Part shown: positions 7,658 through 16,415 of the stretch, piece after piece | Layout: each line of letters begins with the position of its first letter | How positions within the stretch are numbered: position 1 is the stretch's first letter | Origin: an uncultured Planctomycetaceae bacterium | Lineage (GTDB): Bacteria > Planctomycetota > Planctomycetia > Planctomycetales > Planctomycetaceae | DNA length: 43,130 bases | Assembly: GCA_903896675.1 (NCBI GenBank) | Contig: CAITYU010000244.1 | Coordinates: forward strand, 1 to 43,130 | Reading direction: 5' to 3' | Translations under genes and position numbers: made by a program | Notes under the pieces: model-generated | Told to the model about the DNA's origin: nothing | The model's database searches: none | The model's input: only the letters and a program-made list of their open reading frames with translations

Positions 7658-7731
7658 CTGGGAGGGCGAGGCTCCCGCCGAGCCGGACGATCCAGCGGAC
7701 TGACAGGGATTCGGCACAGCAGGAGCTTCGC
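7658..7731. repeat. Composite intergenic repeat, copy 1
   Basis: Block 1 (7658-7686) is a 29-base GC-rich unit with internal symmetry: GGGAG can pair with CTCCC, or GGCTC with GAGCC, giving alternative hairpins. Block 2 (7710-7731) starts TTCGGC and ends GAGCTTCGC. The same two blocks, at nearly the same spacing, occur at 36677-36785. Such elements are common intergenic repeats in planctomycete genomes, to my knowledge, and give rise to spurious small ORFs. Confidence 0.8.
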
Positions 7732-7829
7732 GTTCCCAAAGGGGTCAAGACCCGTGGCAAGGCAATCGTTGCCGCGCACAGGATTTCGCGTAGCTTTTTT
7801 TGCCTTGTGCGGATCGTTGTGTCTGGAAA

Positions 7830-7857
7830 TTGAGGGCGATCGGAATTCTGGTATTCT
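7830..7857 (+). promoter_or_regulatory. Candidate promoter for the giant kinase gene
   Basis: TTGAGG (7830-7835) and TATTCT (7852-7857) are 16 bases apart, followed by an AT-rich stretch up to the ATG at 7908. Both hexamers match four of six consensus bases. Visual match only. Confidence 0.3.
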
Positions 7858-7907
7858 TATGGGGTTGTATTGTGATTTTAGATATTTGGTTATGGTGAGT
7901 TGCAGCT

Positions 7908-10900
7908 ATGTCGTTTGAATCGGAAGTCAGTGCATTGTGGGAGAGAACTTCCGCGATGCTGGAGTTTTCGGCGATCGTTGAAACGGCGATTGGAGCGTTG
8001 AATCGCGGAATTTCTGCGGACGAGGTTCTGAGTGGTCTGCGTCGTGATCAGTTATTGCGGTGGGGGCGTGGCGAGCAGCGTTTGGTGGAGGACTATCTGG
8101 GGGCATTGTCATCGCTTCCGGTCGATGGTGACTGGCGACTGGCCCTGGCGATTGGTGAATTGGAGGCTCGACGATGCACACGGCATCCGCTGTCTGATGA
8201 TGAGATTCAGGTGCGATTTCCCGATTTAAGTCAGACACTGCGCAGTCATGCCTCGACTGGCCGGGATGTTGATGAGGATGTCACGGAAGTGATTCGGATA
8301 TCGGACAGTGAGGTTTTGCAGGGGCGTTATCGACTGGATCGTCTGCTGGGACAGGGGAGTTTTGGTCGAGTCTTTCTGGCTCGGGACCTGGAGCTTGAGC
8401 GTGACGTGGCGGTAAAGATACCGTCAGAGGAGCGGATGGCGGACGTGGATCGTCGGCGTGAGTATCTGCGGGAGGCTCGTTTGGTGGCGGGCCTTGAGCA
8501 TCCGAATATTCTGCCGATTTACGATGTGGGGAAGACGGATTCGGGCGCGGTGTATCTGGTGACTCGGTACATCGAGGGCGAGACTTTAGGGGGTCTGTTG
8601 CGGCGGTCGCGTCCATCGGAGCGGGACGGTGTGCAGCTGTTGATTCCGGTGATTTCGGCACTGGGGCATGCTCATCGTCAGGGCTGTATCCATCGGGACG
8701 TGAAGCCGGACAACATTCTGATTGAAAGTCGAACCGGGGCTGCATTTCTGGCGGACTTTGGTCTGGCGATACGGGAGTCTGAGTATTTGCAGACGAATGT
8801 GGTGTCCGGAACACCGTCTTATATGAGTCCGGAGCAGGTGTGTGGTGAGGGGCATCGTCTGGATGGTCGCAGTGATTTGTTTTCCGTGGGAGTGATTCTG
8901 TATGAATTGCTGACGGGGCAGAAGCCATTTCGTGGTGGCAGTGTTTCGGAGGTGCTGCGCGCGGTCCGTGGTGCTGTTGTGCGTCCCCCGCAGGAATTGT
9001 CTGCGGATGTCTCGTCTGAACTGCAGCGGATCTGCCTGAAGGCATTATCGCGGCTGGCCACCGAGCGCTATCAGACGGCAGCCGAACTGATTGAGGACCT
9101 GCAGTCGTACATGCAGCCTGTTGGGTTGGCAGCGGAGTCTGAGGCGGGGGTGTTACCGCGTGGTTTGCGGTCATTTGAGCCGGCTGATGCTGCATTTTTT
9201 CTGGATCTTCTTCCGGGCATGCGAAATCGTCAGGGACTTCCGGAGTCTGTTGCCTTCTGGAAGGGCAGGTTGGAGGAGCGCATTGCTTCGAAGACATTTT
9301 CGGTTGGTCTTTTGTATGGTCCCAGTGGTTGTGGGAAGTCGTCACTGGTACGTGCGGGGGTGTTACCGCATCTGAGTGCTGATGTGCATGCGATCTGTGT
9401 GGATGCAACGGCGACTGGTACGGAGGATCGTCTGCACGAGCAGTTGCGGCGAGTGGTTCCGGCATTGGCTGGTGCAGTTGGTCTGGTGGAGAGTCTTTCG
9501 ATTCTGCGGCGTGCTGCTGGTCGAAAGGTGGTGATATTTCTGGATCAGTTTGAGCAGTGGTTATCGGGGAATATGGCGGGAGCAGACAGTGATCTGGTGC
9601 TGGCCCTGCGTCAGTGTGATGGAGCGCATTTGCAGGCAGTGCTGATGATCCGTGATGATTTTGCGCTGTCGGCGGGCCGTTTCATGCGGCTGGTGGAAAG
9701 TCGTCTGGTGGAAGGCTGGAATTTTGCAGCGGTGGACCTGTTTGACACAGAGCACACGGAGCGTGTGCTGGGAATGTTCGGGCGTGCATATGGCCGACTT
9801 CCTGAGCGTGCGAATCAACTGACGCAGCCTCAGGCGGAATTTCTGCGCTCAGCCGCGCAGTTACTGGCTCGTGATGGCCGGGTGGTATCGGTGCATGTTG
9901 CGGTTTTTGCGGAGATGATGCGTCGGCGTGTGTGGATTCCGGAATCTCTGCAGGCAGTGGGCGGAGCGGAGGGAGTGGGAGTCAGTTTTCTGGAGCAGAT
10001 GTTCTGTGGTCGGGAGTCGAATCCGGAGTATCGGCTGCATGCGGAGGCTGCGCAGCGGGTGTTGAAGTCGATGCTGCCTGGCGTGGATCGGGAGATCCGT
10101 GGTGTTCGTCGAACATTATCGGAGTTGCGGGAGGCTTCCTGTTATGCGGGCCGGTCTGAGGAGTTTGCTGAGCTGTTGCGGATACTGGAGCAGGAGCTGC
10201 GTCTGGTGACAGTAACGGAATCGGGGGGCAGTGAGACGTCGGTGGTTGGCGGGAACAGTTCTGAAGAAGTGTGTTATCAGCTGACACACGATTTCCTGGT
10301 TCCTGCTCTGAGGTCGTGGCTGAGTCAGAAGCAGCGTGAGACGGTGGAAGGTCGTGTGGAGCTGATGCTTGAGGACCGAGCTGCAACGTGGAAGGCTCGT
10401 CAGGAAAATCGGTATCTGCCTTCGCTGTGGGAGTGGCTGGAGATACTTCGTCGAACGGACCGGCGCCGCTGGCTGGAGGGCCAGCGGCGGATGATGCAGG
10501 TGGCGGGGCGCTGGCATCTGCGTCGGAGTGTGACAGTTCTGAGTGTGCTGCTGGCGAGTCTGTTGTGTGGATTGTTTGTGTATCGGCGTGCGGAGTCTGC
10601 GGTACGGCAGCGGGAGATGATTGATCTGGTGCAGGGGCTGCGTGACGCTCGTGCTGCTGTGGTTCCGACGGACATTGAGTTGCTGAAACAGCGTGCTGAG
10701 TATGCGGTGCCTGAGTTACGAAGGCAGTTGTTGCTGGTGCAGGCGGGAACGGATCAGCAGCTGAACCTTGCGGCTGGTCTGGTGGCACTGGGTGAGGAGG
10801 TTGATGAGGAGTTGCTGTCAGCGATTGAGAAGCTGTTGCTGGCCAGTCGTCTCGAGCAGTTGCCGGTGATGTCCGGAATATTTCGTGCGTTGTCAGAGCG

Positions 10901-13900
10901 ATTGCGTCCAGGGCTTTTGGGTGTGCTGTCATCGGTCAGTGAGAGTCCCGCGCGCCGTCTGAACGCAGCCTGCCTGATTTCCAGTTGGTTGGTGGGTGGA
11001 GGTGATGCGGAGGCAGAATCGGCGTTGGGTTCAGCTGTGGAGTTTCTGGCGCTGGAGGTGGTGAAGCAGCGGCCGCTGGATGTGCCGGCGCTGCAGGAGC
11101 TGTTGCAACCGGCATTTCCGCAGCTTCTGCCGGTGCTGACACGAATGCACTCAGGGAAGACTCTGGGGCCATTGCAGCGAGCGGTGGCTCTGGGAGTTCT
11201 GGCAGATGCTGTCAGGGAAGATGCGGCAGCGCTGGTGGACCTGGTGCTGCAGTCGGGAGAGGAATCATTTGGAGTGCTGCTGCCATCTCTGGAGAGGCTT
11301 TCTGACGGTGTCGTGAAGCGGCTGCGGAGCGTGTTGACGGAGAAACTGATGGGCCAGTGGGATGAAGAGCCGCTGGGAGCGAGTTGGGAGGAAATGACTG
11401 CGGTGTTGAGGCGGGAGCTGGAGTCCTGTGGTGGCGTGGTGAACGATCGATCGGCGATGTGTCTGTCTCTGCCATTCGACAGGTTTCTGGAGATAGCGGA
11501 GGAGCTGCGAGTGTGTGGCTATCGACCAGTGCGTGTGCGGCAGGTGGAGACTGAAGGGGGTGGTCCCGCCCGTGTGTCCGCGGTCTGGCGTCGTGATGGT
11601 CGTGAGTGGAGGCTGCAGGCTGGCCTGCAGGTGGAGCAGCTTCCCGGAGCTGAGGAGGACGCGGTCCTGGATGGTCTGGTACCGGAGGAGGTGAGTCATT
11701 TTTCGGGGAAGGGTGTTACTGGTGGCTGGCTGGTACTTTGGTCGGAGCCTGTGGAATCGGGTGAGCGGCGTCGTTTTGTGGCGGGGCTCACGGGAGCCGA
11801 GTTGAGGGCTGTGGAGCGGAGTTATTCGGAGGGTGAGTTTGGTTTGCAGTTGAGTCTGTCGGTGTATCCGGATGAGATGGGTGTGAGGCGATATGGGGCG
11901 GTTTTTTCTTCGCAGAAGGTGTGGAGTCGCAGTCTTACGGCATACAGCGGCTATGAGGTGCTGGAGATTCCTCAGCGTGATTGTGCCGTCGCATCGACGG
12001 GCTATGAGGTGTCCGAGGATCCTCGGGAGAAGTATCGCCGGCAGTTGAGGAGTCTGCAGGGGTTGTCCGCGGCAGCGCAGGCGACTGCGGAGTTTCGGCA
12101 GATGCGTGCGGAGGTGTTTTTCGGTGCTGGCGACCCTGTCAAAGCTGTGTCTGATCTGGATGCAGTGATGTCACCTGCGTTCGTACCGCGGCCGGAGCTG
12201 CTGGTGCAGTACCTGACATTATTGTCGCAGGCTGGTCGAGCGGAGGACGCGGTGGTGGTGATGGAGCGTCTGGAGAAGGCCGGTCCAGCAGAGGAAGTTC
12301 TGGCTGCCGGGCGGGTCATGACGGCGGCGGCAGGGGTTGACGCAGGGGTGGTGCTGACCGCCATTGATCGCGCTGAGGAATTGTCTGCCGGGAATGGCAG
12401 GCGTTTGTTTGAACTGTCTGAGTATGCAGCACTGTCAGCTCAGGCGTTGCGTCGGCGGGAGCCGGCGGTGGATGCGGCAGCCGTGCTGGACCGGGCATTT
12501 GTGCTGCTGCGAGCGGCTGTAGCTGCTGGTTTCAACCGAGGTATCGACCTTGCGACTTCTACGCCGTGGGCGGAGTATCGTGAGGACGTTCGGATGCGTG
12601 AAGTATTGTCGTCGCTGCGTCAGCGGGATGTGCTGGCGGGGCTGTGGTTTGCGGATGCCGGACTGGAATCGCGGCTGGTTCGAGGGAACACGGTTCCGAG
12701 GGTGCAGGAGGAGGCAGTGGCTTTGTGCGCGGACGGATGGCGTCCTGTGTCCGCGGGTCTGAGTACAGTGGGGGGTGGTGACTGCGTGGTTCTGCTGCAG
12801 CGACCGATTGTCAAGCCGGAGCTGGTCGAGGCAGTGGCTCGCAGGCAGGCTTTGGCTCAGCTTCTGCTGCTTCGGCTGGGGGCGGCGGAGGATGTATGGC
12901 AGGTGCTTGAGGATCGTCCGGATCCGCGAGTCAGGACGGGAGTTCTGCATGGTTTATCTGCAGCGGGAGTGAGTGCGGAGACGTTGCTGCGGCGATTGTC
13001 TCAGGAGCGGAGTGTGGGCATCCGTCGGGGATTGATTCAGGGGTTGGGAGAGCTGGTGTTGGAGGGCGGGGTTGCTGAGGACCTGCGGCAGAGAATCGTG
13101 GCTGATCTGCTGGTGAGGCTGGTGGGTGATCCGGACCCGGGCGTGCATGCGATGTGTCACTGGACGCTGCAAAAGTGTGGAGCGGGTGGGGAGGCAGCAG
13201 CCTCGCTTTCGTCTTTGGCGACGGGCAGGCTGGAGGGTGGCCGAGGATGGTATCTGACAGGAACGAAGGGTGACACCGCCGAGTCGCGTCCGCACATTCT
13301 GGCAATTGTGGATGGAAGGTCAGATTTTCTGATTGGCAGTCCTCTGTGGGAAGTCGGCCGTTTGGGTGCAGACAAACCGCCGAATCAGGAACCGCTGCAT
13401 CGCAGGAGGCTGAAACGTCGATTTGCCATCGGCATGTTTGAGGTGGACGTGTCGCAGTTTCGAGCATTCAGGGGAAATCACGCGGGTAGTGCAGAATTCA
13501 GTCGCAGCGATGCCGACCCGGCGAATCGTGTGACGTGGTACGCAGCTGCGGAGTTCTGCAACTGGCTCAGTGCGCAGGAGGGCATTCCGGAGGACCAGTG
13601 GTGTTATGATCCTGGCCAGTTATTTGCGAGTGGGATGGCGCTGAAGCCTGGTTTTACCGAGCTGTCGGGATACCGGCTTCCGACTTCGGTTGAGTGGGAG
13701 CTGGCCTGTCGTGCGGGCACCACGACATCCCGGTATTTCGGGGAGACGACGCAGTTTCTGAGCAGCTACGCGTGGTGGAATGGCAACATGGACGAGGCCA
13801 CGCTGAAGCCCTGCGGTCAGTTGCGTCCGAACCCATTTGGATTATCTGATGTCTACGGCAACGTGAATGAGTGGGTGAGTGATGAGGGGGTACCGGCTCC

Positions 13901-14108
13901 ATTTGCCATGGAAAACACGGACATCAATGAACCGACAGGCATTCCGCGGGTCTCTGACTTAAGGCTGAGGATGTGCCGGGGTGCATCGTTTGGTGATGTT
14001 GCGGGGGCGAATCGATCCGCTGCGGTCAGTGCCCGACAGCCAGGAATTCTGTCCGGGCAGCAGGGGTTTCGGGTAGTAAGAACGGTACCTGCTGACTGGC
14101 CTGAGTGA
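7908..14108 (+). CDS. Giant Ser/Thr kinase - nSTAND NTPase - helical repeat - FGE-like fusion protein
   Basis: A 2066-residue multidomain protein. Residues 1-130: helical N-terminus typical of planctomycete kinases. Residues 141-400: complete Hanks kinase with G-Q-G-S-F-G (148-153), Lys170, Glu189, H-R-D-V-K-P-D-N (262-269), D-F-G (283-285) and G-T-P-S-Y-M-S-P-E-Q, so it should be active. Residues 430-860: STAND-type NTPase with Walker A G-P-S-G-C-G-K-S-S (471-479) and Walker B V-V-I-F-L-D-Q-F-E-Q (541-550). Residues 874-892: one transmembrane helix. Then HEAT-like helices (about 905-1030 and 1645-1757), a TPR-like stretch (about 1375-1570) and a C-terminal FGE-sulfatase/SUMF1-like domain (about 1834-2060; R-L-P-T-S-V-E-W-E, G-N-V-N-E-W-V, G-F-R-V-V-R). 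That last domain lacks the FGE cysteine pair, so it is probably a binding module. A likely model is a membrane sensor signalling through the cytoplasmic kinase; ligand and targets are unknown. It stands alone, with no operon partner. Confidence 0.9.
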   Translation: MSFESEVSALWERTSAMLEFSAIVETAIGALNRGISADEVLSGLRRDQLLRWGRGEQRLVEDYLGALSSLPVDGDWRLALAIGELEARRCTRHPLSDDEIQVRFPDLSQTLRSHASTGRDVDEDVTEVIRISDSEVLQGRYRLDRLLGQGSFGRVFLARDLELERDVAVKIPSEERMADVDRRREYLREARLVAGLEHPNILPIYDVGKTDSGAVYLVTRYIEGETLGGLLRRSRPSERDGVQLLIPVISALGHAHRQGCIHRDVKPDNILIESRTGAAFLADFGLAIRESEYLQTNVVSGTPSYMSPEQVCGEGHRLDGRSDLFSVGVILYELLTGQKPFRGGSVSEVLRAVRGAVVRPPQELSADVSSELQRICLKALSRLATERYQTAAELIEDLQSYMQPVGLAAESEAGVLPRGLRSFEPADAAFFLDLLPGMRNRQGLPESVAFWKGRLEERIASKTFSVGLLYGPSGCGKSSLVRAGVLPHLSADVHAICVDATATGTEDRLHEQLRRVVPALAGAVGLVESLSILRRAAGRKVVIFLDQFEQWLSGNMAGADSDLVLALRQCDGAHLQAVLMIRDDFALSAGRFMRLVESRLVEGWNFAAVDLFDTEHTERVLGMFGRAYGRLPERANQLTQPQAEFLRSAAQLLARDGRVVSVHVAVFAEMMRRRVWIPESLQAVGGAEGVGVSFLEQMFCGRESNPEYRLHAEAAQRVLKSMLPGVDREIRGVRRTLSELREASCYAGRSEEFAELLRILEQELRLVTVTESGGSETSVVGGNSSEEVCYQLTHDFLVPALRSWLSQKQRETVEGRVELMLEDRAATWKARQENRYLPSLWEWLEILRRTDRRRWLEGQRRMMQVAGRWHLRRSVTVLSVLLASLLCGLFVYRRAESAVRQREMIDLVQGLRDARAAVVPTDIELLKQRAEYAVPELRRQLLLVQAGTDQQLNLAAGLVALGEEVDEELLSAIEKLLLASRLEQLPVMSGIFRALSERLRPGLLGVLSSVSESPARRLNAACLISSWLVGGGDAEAESALGSAVEFLALEVVKQRPLDVPALQELLQPAFPQLLPVLTRMHSGKTLGPLQRAVALGVLADAVREDAAALVDLVLQSGEESFGVLLPSLERLSDGVVKRLRSVLTEKLMGQWDEEPLGASWEEMTAVLRRELESCGGVVNDRSAMCLSLPFDRFLEIAEELRVCGYRPVRVRQVETEGGGPARVSAVWRRDGREWRLQAGLQVEQLPGAEEDAVLDGLVPEEVSHFSGKGVTGGWLVLWSEPVESGERRRFVAGLTGAELRAVERSYSEGEFGLQLSLSVYPDEMGVRRYGAVFSSQKVWSRSLTAYSGYEVLEIPQRDCAVASTGYEVSEDPREKYRRQLRSLQGLSAAAQATAEFRQMRAEVFFGAGDPVKAVSDLDAVMSPAFVPRPELLVQYLTLLSQAGRAEDAVVVMERLEKAGPAEEVLAAGRVMTAAAGVDAGVVLTAIDRAEELSAGNGRRLFELSEYAALSAQALRRREPAVDAAAVLDRAFVLLRAAVAAGFNRGIDLATSTPWAEYREDVRMREVLSSLRQRDVLAGLWFADAGLESRLVRGNTVPRVQEEAVALCADGWRPVSAGLSTVGGGDCVVLLQRPIVKPELVEAVARRQALAQLLLLRLGAAEDVWQVLEDRPDPRVRTGVLHGLSAAGVSAETLLRRLSQERSVGIRRGLIQGLGELVLEGGVAEDLRQRIVADLLVRLVGDPDPGVHAMCHWTLQKCGAGGEAAASLSSLATGRLEGGRGWYLTGTKGDTAESRPHILAIVDGRSDFLIGSPLWEVGRLGADKPPNQEPLHRRRLKRRFAIGMFEVDVSQFRAFRGNHAGSAEFSRSDADPANRVTWYAAAEFCNWLSAQEGIPEDQWCYDPGQLFASGMALKPGFTELSGYRLPTSVEWELACRAGTTTSRYFGETTQFLSSYAWWNGNMDEATLKPCGQLRPNPFGLSDVYGNVNEWVSDEGVPAPFAMENTDINEPTGIPRVSDLRLRMCRGASFGDVAGANRSAAVSARQPGILSGQQGFRVVRTVPADWPE

Positions 14109-14301
14109 ATAGTGGTGTTGGTGTGGTCAGATCCGTCAGTGTCCGGTGGCGATGCGAAGGTCGGGCGTAGCGTGGCGACCGACTCGGGGGGACAAATACT
14201 TTGCGTTCCAGCGGTCTGCCAATGACTCAGTGAGTCTGTATTACAGCAGTTTATGTTCGTGTCGCTGAATTGGGGGCGAGGTGAGGGTGAGGAGGTTTTT
14301 T

Positions 14302-14469
14302 ATGGCAGCGTGCAGTGCGAGGTCCTCCGAGCGACCGCACGAGGTGGAGCTGAATGTGGACGTGGTGCGTGAGCGGGCTGAGGAGTTGCGATTGTGCTGC
14401 GGGGATCGCGTGCCGGTCAGGCCGAAGACAGCTCGGATTTTCATGCCGGAGCCCGAGTACGTGATCTGA
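14302..14469 (+). pseudogene. Short ORF resembling the C-terminus of a CysA-type ABC ATPase
   Basis: This 55-codon frame starts at ATG 14302 with a perfect AGGAGG six bases upstream (14290-14295). R-P-H-E-V-E-L is the phrase that follows the ATPase domain in sulfate-importer CysA proteins. The rest, E-R-A-E-E-L-R-L-C-C-G-D-R-V then V-R-P-K-T-A-R-I-F and a final Y-V-I, matches the end of the CysA TOBE region. The two pieces are joined with the middle of the region missing, and the whole ATPase domain is absent. The simplest reading is a decayed remnant, although the good ribosome site means a peptide may be made. No sulfate permease genes are near. The similarity is from memory of the family, not from a search. 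Confidence 0.4.
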
Positions 14470-14504
14470 GCCGGGCAGAGTGGCGCGGTTGATTCGTCAG
14501 GGGT

Positions 14505-16274
14505 TCAGTTATCTGAAAGGAGGTGGAACTGTCGCAGCAGGCCTCCGATCTGGGTCCTGTCCAGTTGTTTCAGCAGCAGATTCTGCAGAAACGAGGGGAT
14601 CGGGGCATTCAGTTCCAGACCGTCGCGGAGGTGGCTGGAGGCTGTGAGCAGCGTGCGAATGTCCCAGGTGGAGTTAAAGACTTCGGGAATGCCACGGTCG
14701 ACATTCAGCAGAGTGTAAACCGCTTCCATGGCTGTGCGGACGGAGTATTCGGTGGTGAAGACGCAGTCGCGCTGGCGGGATTCAGCGAACTGGCCGATGA
14801 AGGCGAAGTTGGCAGCGGCGGGCGGTACGACATCAGGACGATCTCCGGCCTGTCGCGGCATAAAGAATGCGGTGACGTAGGGCATCATGACGGGTACTGT
14901 GGCGGCGCCTGTGGCAGCCAGTTCGCGTATTTCACCCGGGGGGACTCCGAGGTGATACAGCCATTCCCGGGTGATTTCCTCGCCTGTGCAGTCCTGCATG
15001 GGTTTGTTGACATAATTGCCGGGTTCGTCGACGAAGAGTCCGTAGAGCCATGCGACGATCTGATGCGGGGGTTGCTGTCGGAAGTGTGGCTGGCGATTGA
15101 CGGTCCAGCTCAGCAGCCATGCGGAATCCCGCACCGTCACGATCCCCCCTGTGACAACCTGCCCGCTGAACGGATCGCGGCGGGCAATTCTGCGAATGTA
15201 CCGGGGAATGCGAGCGTCGAGCGTGGTGACAGTGGCCGATTCCCATTTGGTCCGGGGTATGCACGAGGCAAAGACTTCCGGTCTGCCGAAGGCCGGGTCT
15301 CGTGCGGCAATGCGTCGCCAGAGATCCCACGCGGGTGCCGGGCCTTCGTTCAGGCGGGCCGGGTTGCAGTGATTTCCCTGGTCTGAGTTTTCCGTGAGTG
15401 ACCCATTGGTGATGAAGACGAGGTCATCCGGGCCGAGTGCCACGCCACCGGCCACTCCATCCTGCAGCCAGTGAATACCCGTGGCCTGACGATGATCCGG
15501 CTGAAGCTGAAAATCGATGTCGGTGACTGTTGTACCGTACTGAAACACGACACCGTGACTCTGCAGCCAGGTGATCAGCGGCAGCACGAGCGATTCGTAC
15601 TGGTTGTACTTCGTGAACTTCAGAGTTGACAGGTTGGGCATGCCCGCGATGTGGTGGATGAATCTGTGCAGGTACAGTTTCATTTCCAGTGCGGAGTGCC
15701 AGTCCTGGAAGGCGAACATCGTTCGCCAGTACAGCCAGAAGTTGCTGCTGAAAAAATCTTCACTGAAGACGTCTGTGATGGCTTTATTTTCAGTGGACTG
15801 GCGTGTGGCCAGAATCAGACTGAGGATTTCGTGCTGAGCCGTGGGAGAAAGTGTGAACAGGCCATCTGTCTGAGCAGCGTCACCCTGGTTGACGGTGGTC
15901 CGCTGCAGTGAGAAGTTGGGGTCTTCCTTATTCAGCCAGTAGAATTCGTCGAGGACGCTGGCATCAGGGGTCTCCAGAGACGGGATGGACCGGTACAGAT
16001 CCCACAGGCATTCGAAATGGTCTTCCATTTCGCGGCCGCCGCGGATGACGAATGTGTCGTCCGATTGTCTGATTCCGTCGAGTGCTCCGCCCGGCAACTG
16101 CTGCTGTTCGAGGATCGTGATGCGGTTTCCCGGCATCTGCGCATCGCGGATGAGGAAGGCTGCGGTGGCGAGGGAGGCCAGTCCGGAGCCAACGCACCAC
16201 GCGGATTTATGCTGCACACCAGCGGGCCTGCGGGGCCTGGCAAAGGCCTCGTAATTACCGCTGGAGTAGTACAT
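14505..16274 (-). CDS. ohyA: Oleate hydratase (FAD-dependent, MCRA family)
   Basis: Oleate hydratase adds water to the cis-9 double bond of unsaturated fatty acids, giving 10-hydroxy acids. The 589-residue protein starts at ATG 16274 because the family N-terminus M-Y-Y-S-S-G-N-Y-E-A-F-A-R-P begins there; the frame is open to 16328. The FAD loop is V-G-S-G-L-A-S-L (28-35). R-G-G-R-E-M-E-D-H-F-E-C-L-W-D-L contains Glu82, and Tyr201 lies in E-M-K-L-Y-L-H-R-F. Glu82 and Tyr201 fall at the same numbers as the catalytic pair I recall for Staphylococcus OhyA. F-A-F-Q-D-W-H-S-A and the late G-Q-F-A-E are further marks. There is no signal peptide, so it is cytosolic or membrane-peripheral. A 141-base gap to the preceding gene leaves room for its own promoter. 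Confidence 0.95.
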   Translation of the reverse strand: MYYSSGNYEAFARPRRPAGVQHKSAWCVGSGLASLATAAFLIRDAQMPGNRITILEQQQLPGGALDGIRQSDDTFVIRGGREMEDHFECLWDLYRSIPSLETPDASVLDEFYWLNKEDPNFSLQRTTVNQGDAAQTDGLFTLSPTAQHEILSLILATRQSTENKAITDVFSEDFFSSNFWLYWRTMFAFQDWHSALEMKLYLHRFIHHIAGMPNLSTLKFTKYNQYESLVLPLITWLQSHGVVFQYGTTVTDIDFQLQPDHRQATGIHWLQDGVAGGVALGPDDLVFITNGSLTENSDQGNHCNPARLNEGPAPAWDLWRRIAARDPAFGRPEVFASCIPRTKWESATVTTLDARIPRYIRRIARRDPFSGQVVTGGIVTVRDSAWLLSWTVNRQPHFRQQPPHQIVAWLYGLFVDEPGNYVNKPMQDCTGEEITREWLYHLGVPPGEIRELAATGAATVPVMMPYVTAFFMPRQAGDRPDVVPPAAANFAFIGQFAESRQRDCVFTTEYSVRTAMEAVYTLLNVDRGIPEVFNSTWDIRTLLTASSHLRDGLELNAPIPSFLQNLLLKQLDRTQIGGLLRQFHLLSDN

Positions 16275-16415
16275 TTTGTATTCCAGTGAAGTGAGCAGAA
16301 GTCCGATCGCGAGAGGGCGTGGGGCCATCGTAACGCGGTGCGGGGCGATTCCCAGCAGTCTTTTGCAAATTGGTGTTTGGGAGGCGAGCGGTGCAGAGCA
16401 GGGTGGATGCTGAGA

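Larger units (their letters stand above)
7485..7907. other. Gene-free spacer holding terminator, composite repeat and AT-rich leader
   Basis: These 423 bases between the peroxidase and the giant kinase hold the terminator (7531-7564), one copy of a composite repeat (7658-7731), and an AT-rich stretch from about 7850 that serves as the kinase upstream region. Short open frames here are products of the repeat; none has a convincing start or protein similarity. Confidence 0.7.

Noticed and set aside
13960-14108. C-terminal FGE/C-type-lectin-like domain as variable protein of a diversity-generating retroelement
   Set aside because: The end resembles the usual target fold, but no reverse transcriptase gene, no template repeat and no excess of AAC/AAT codons is present nearby.
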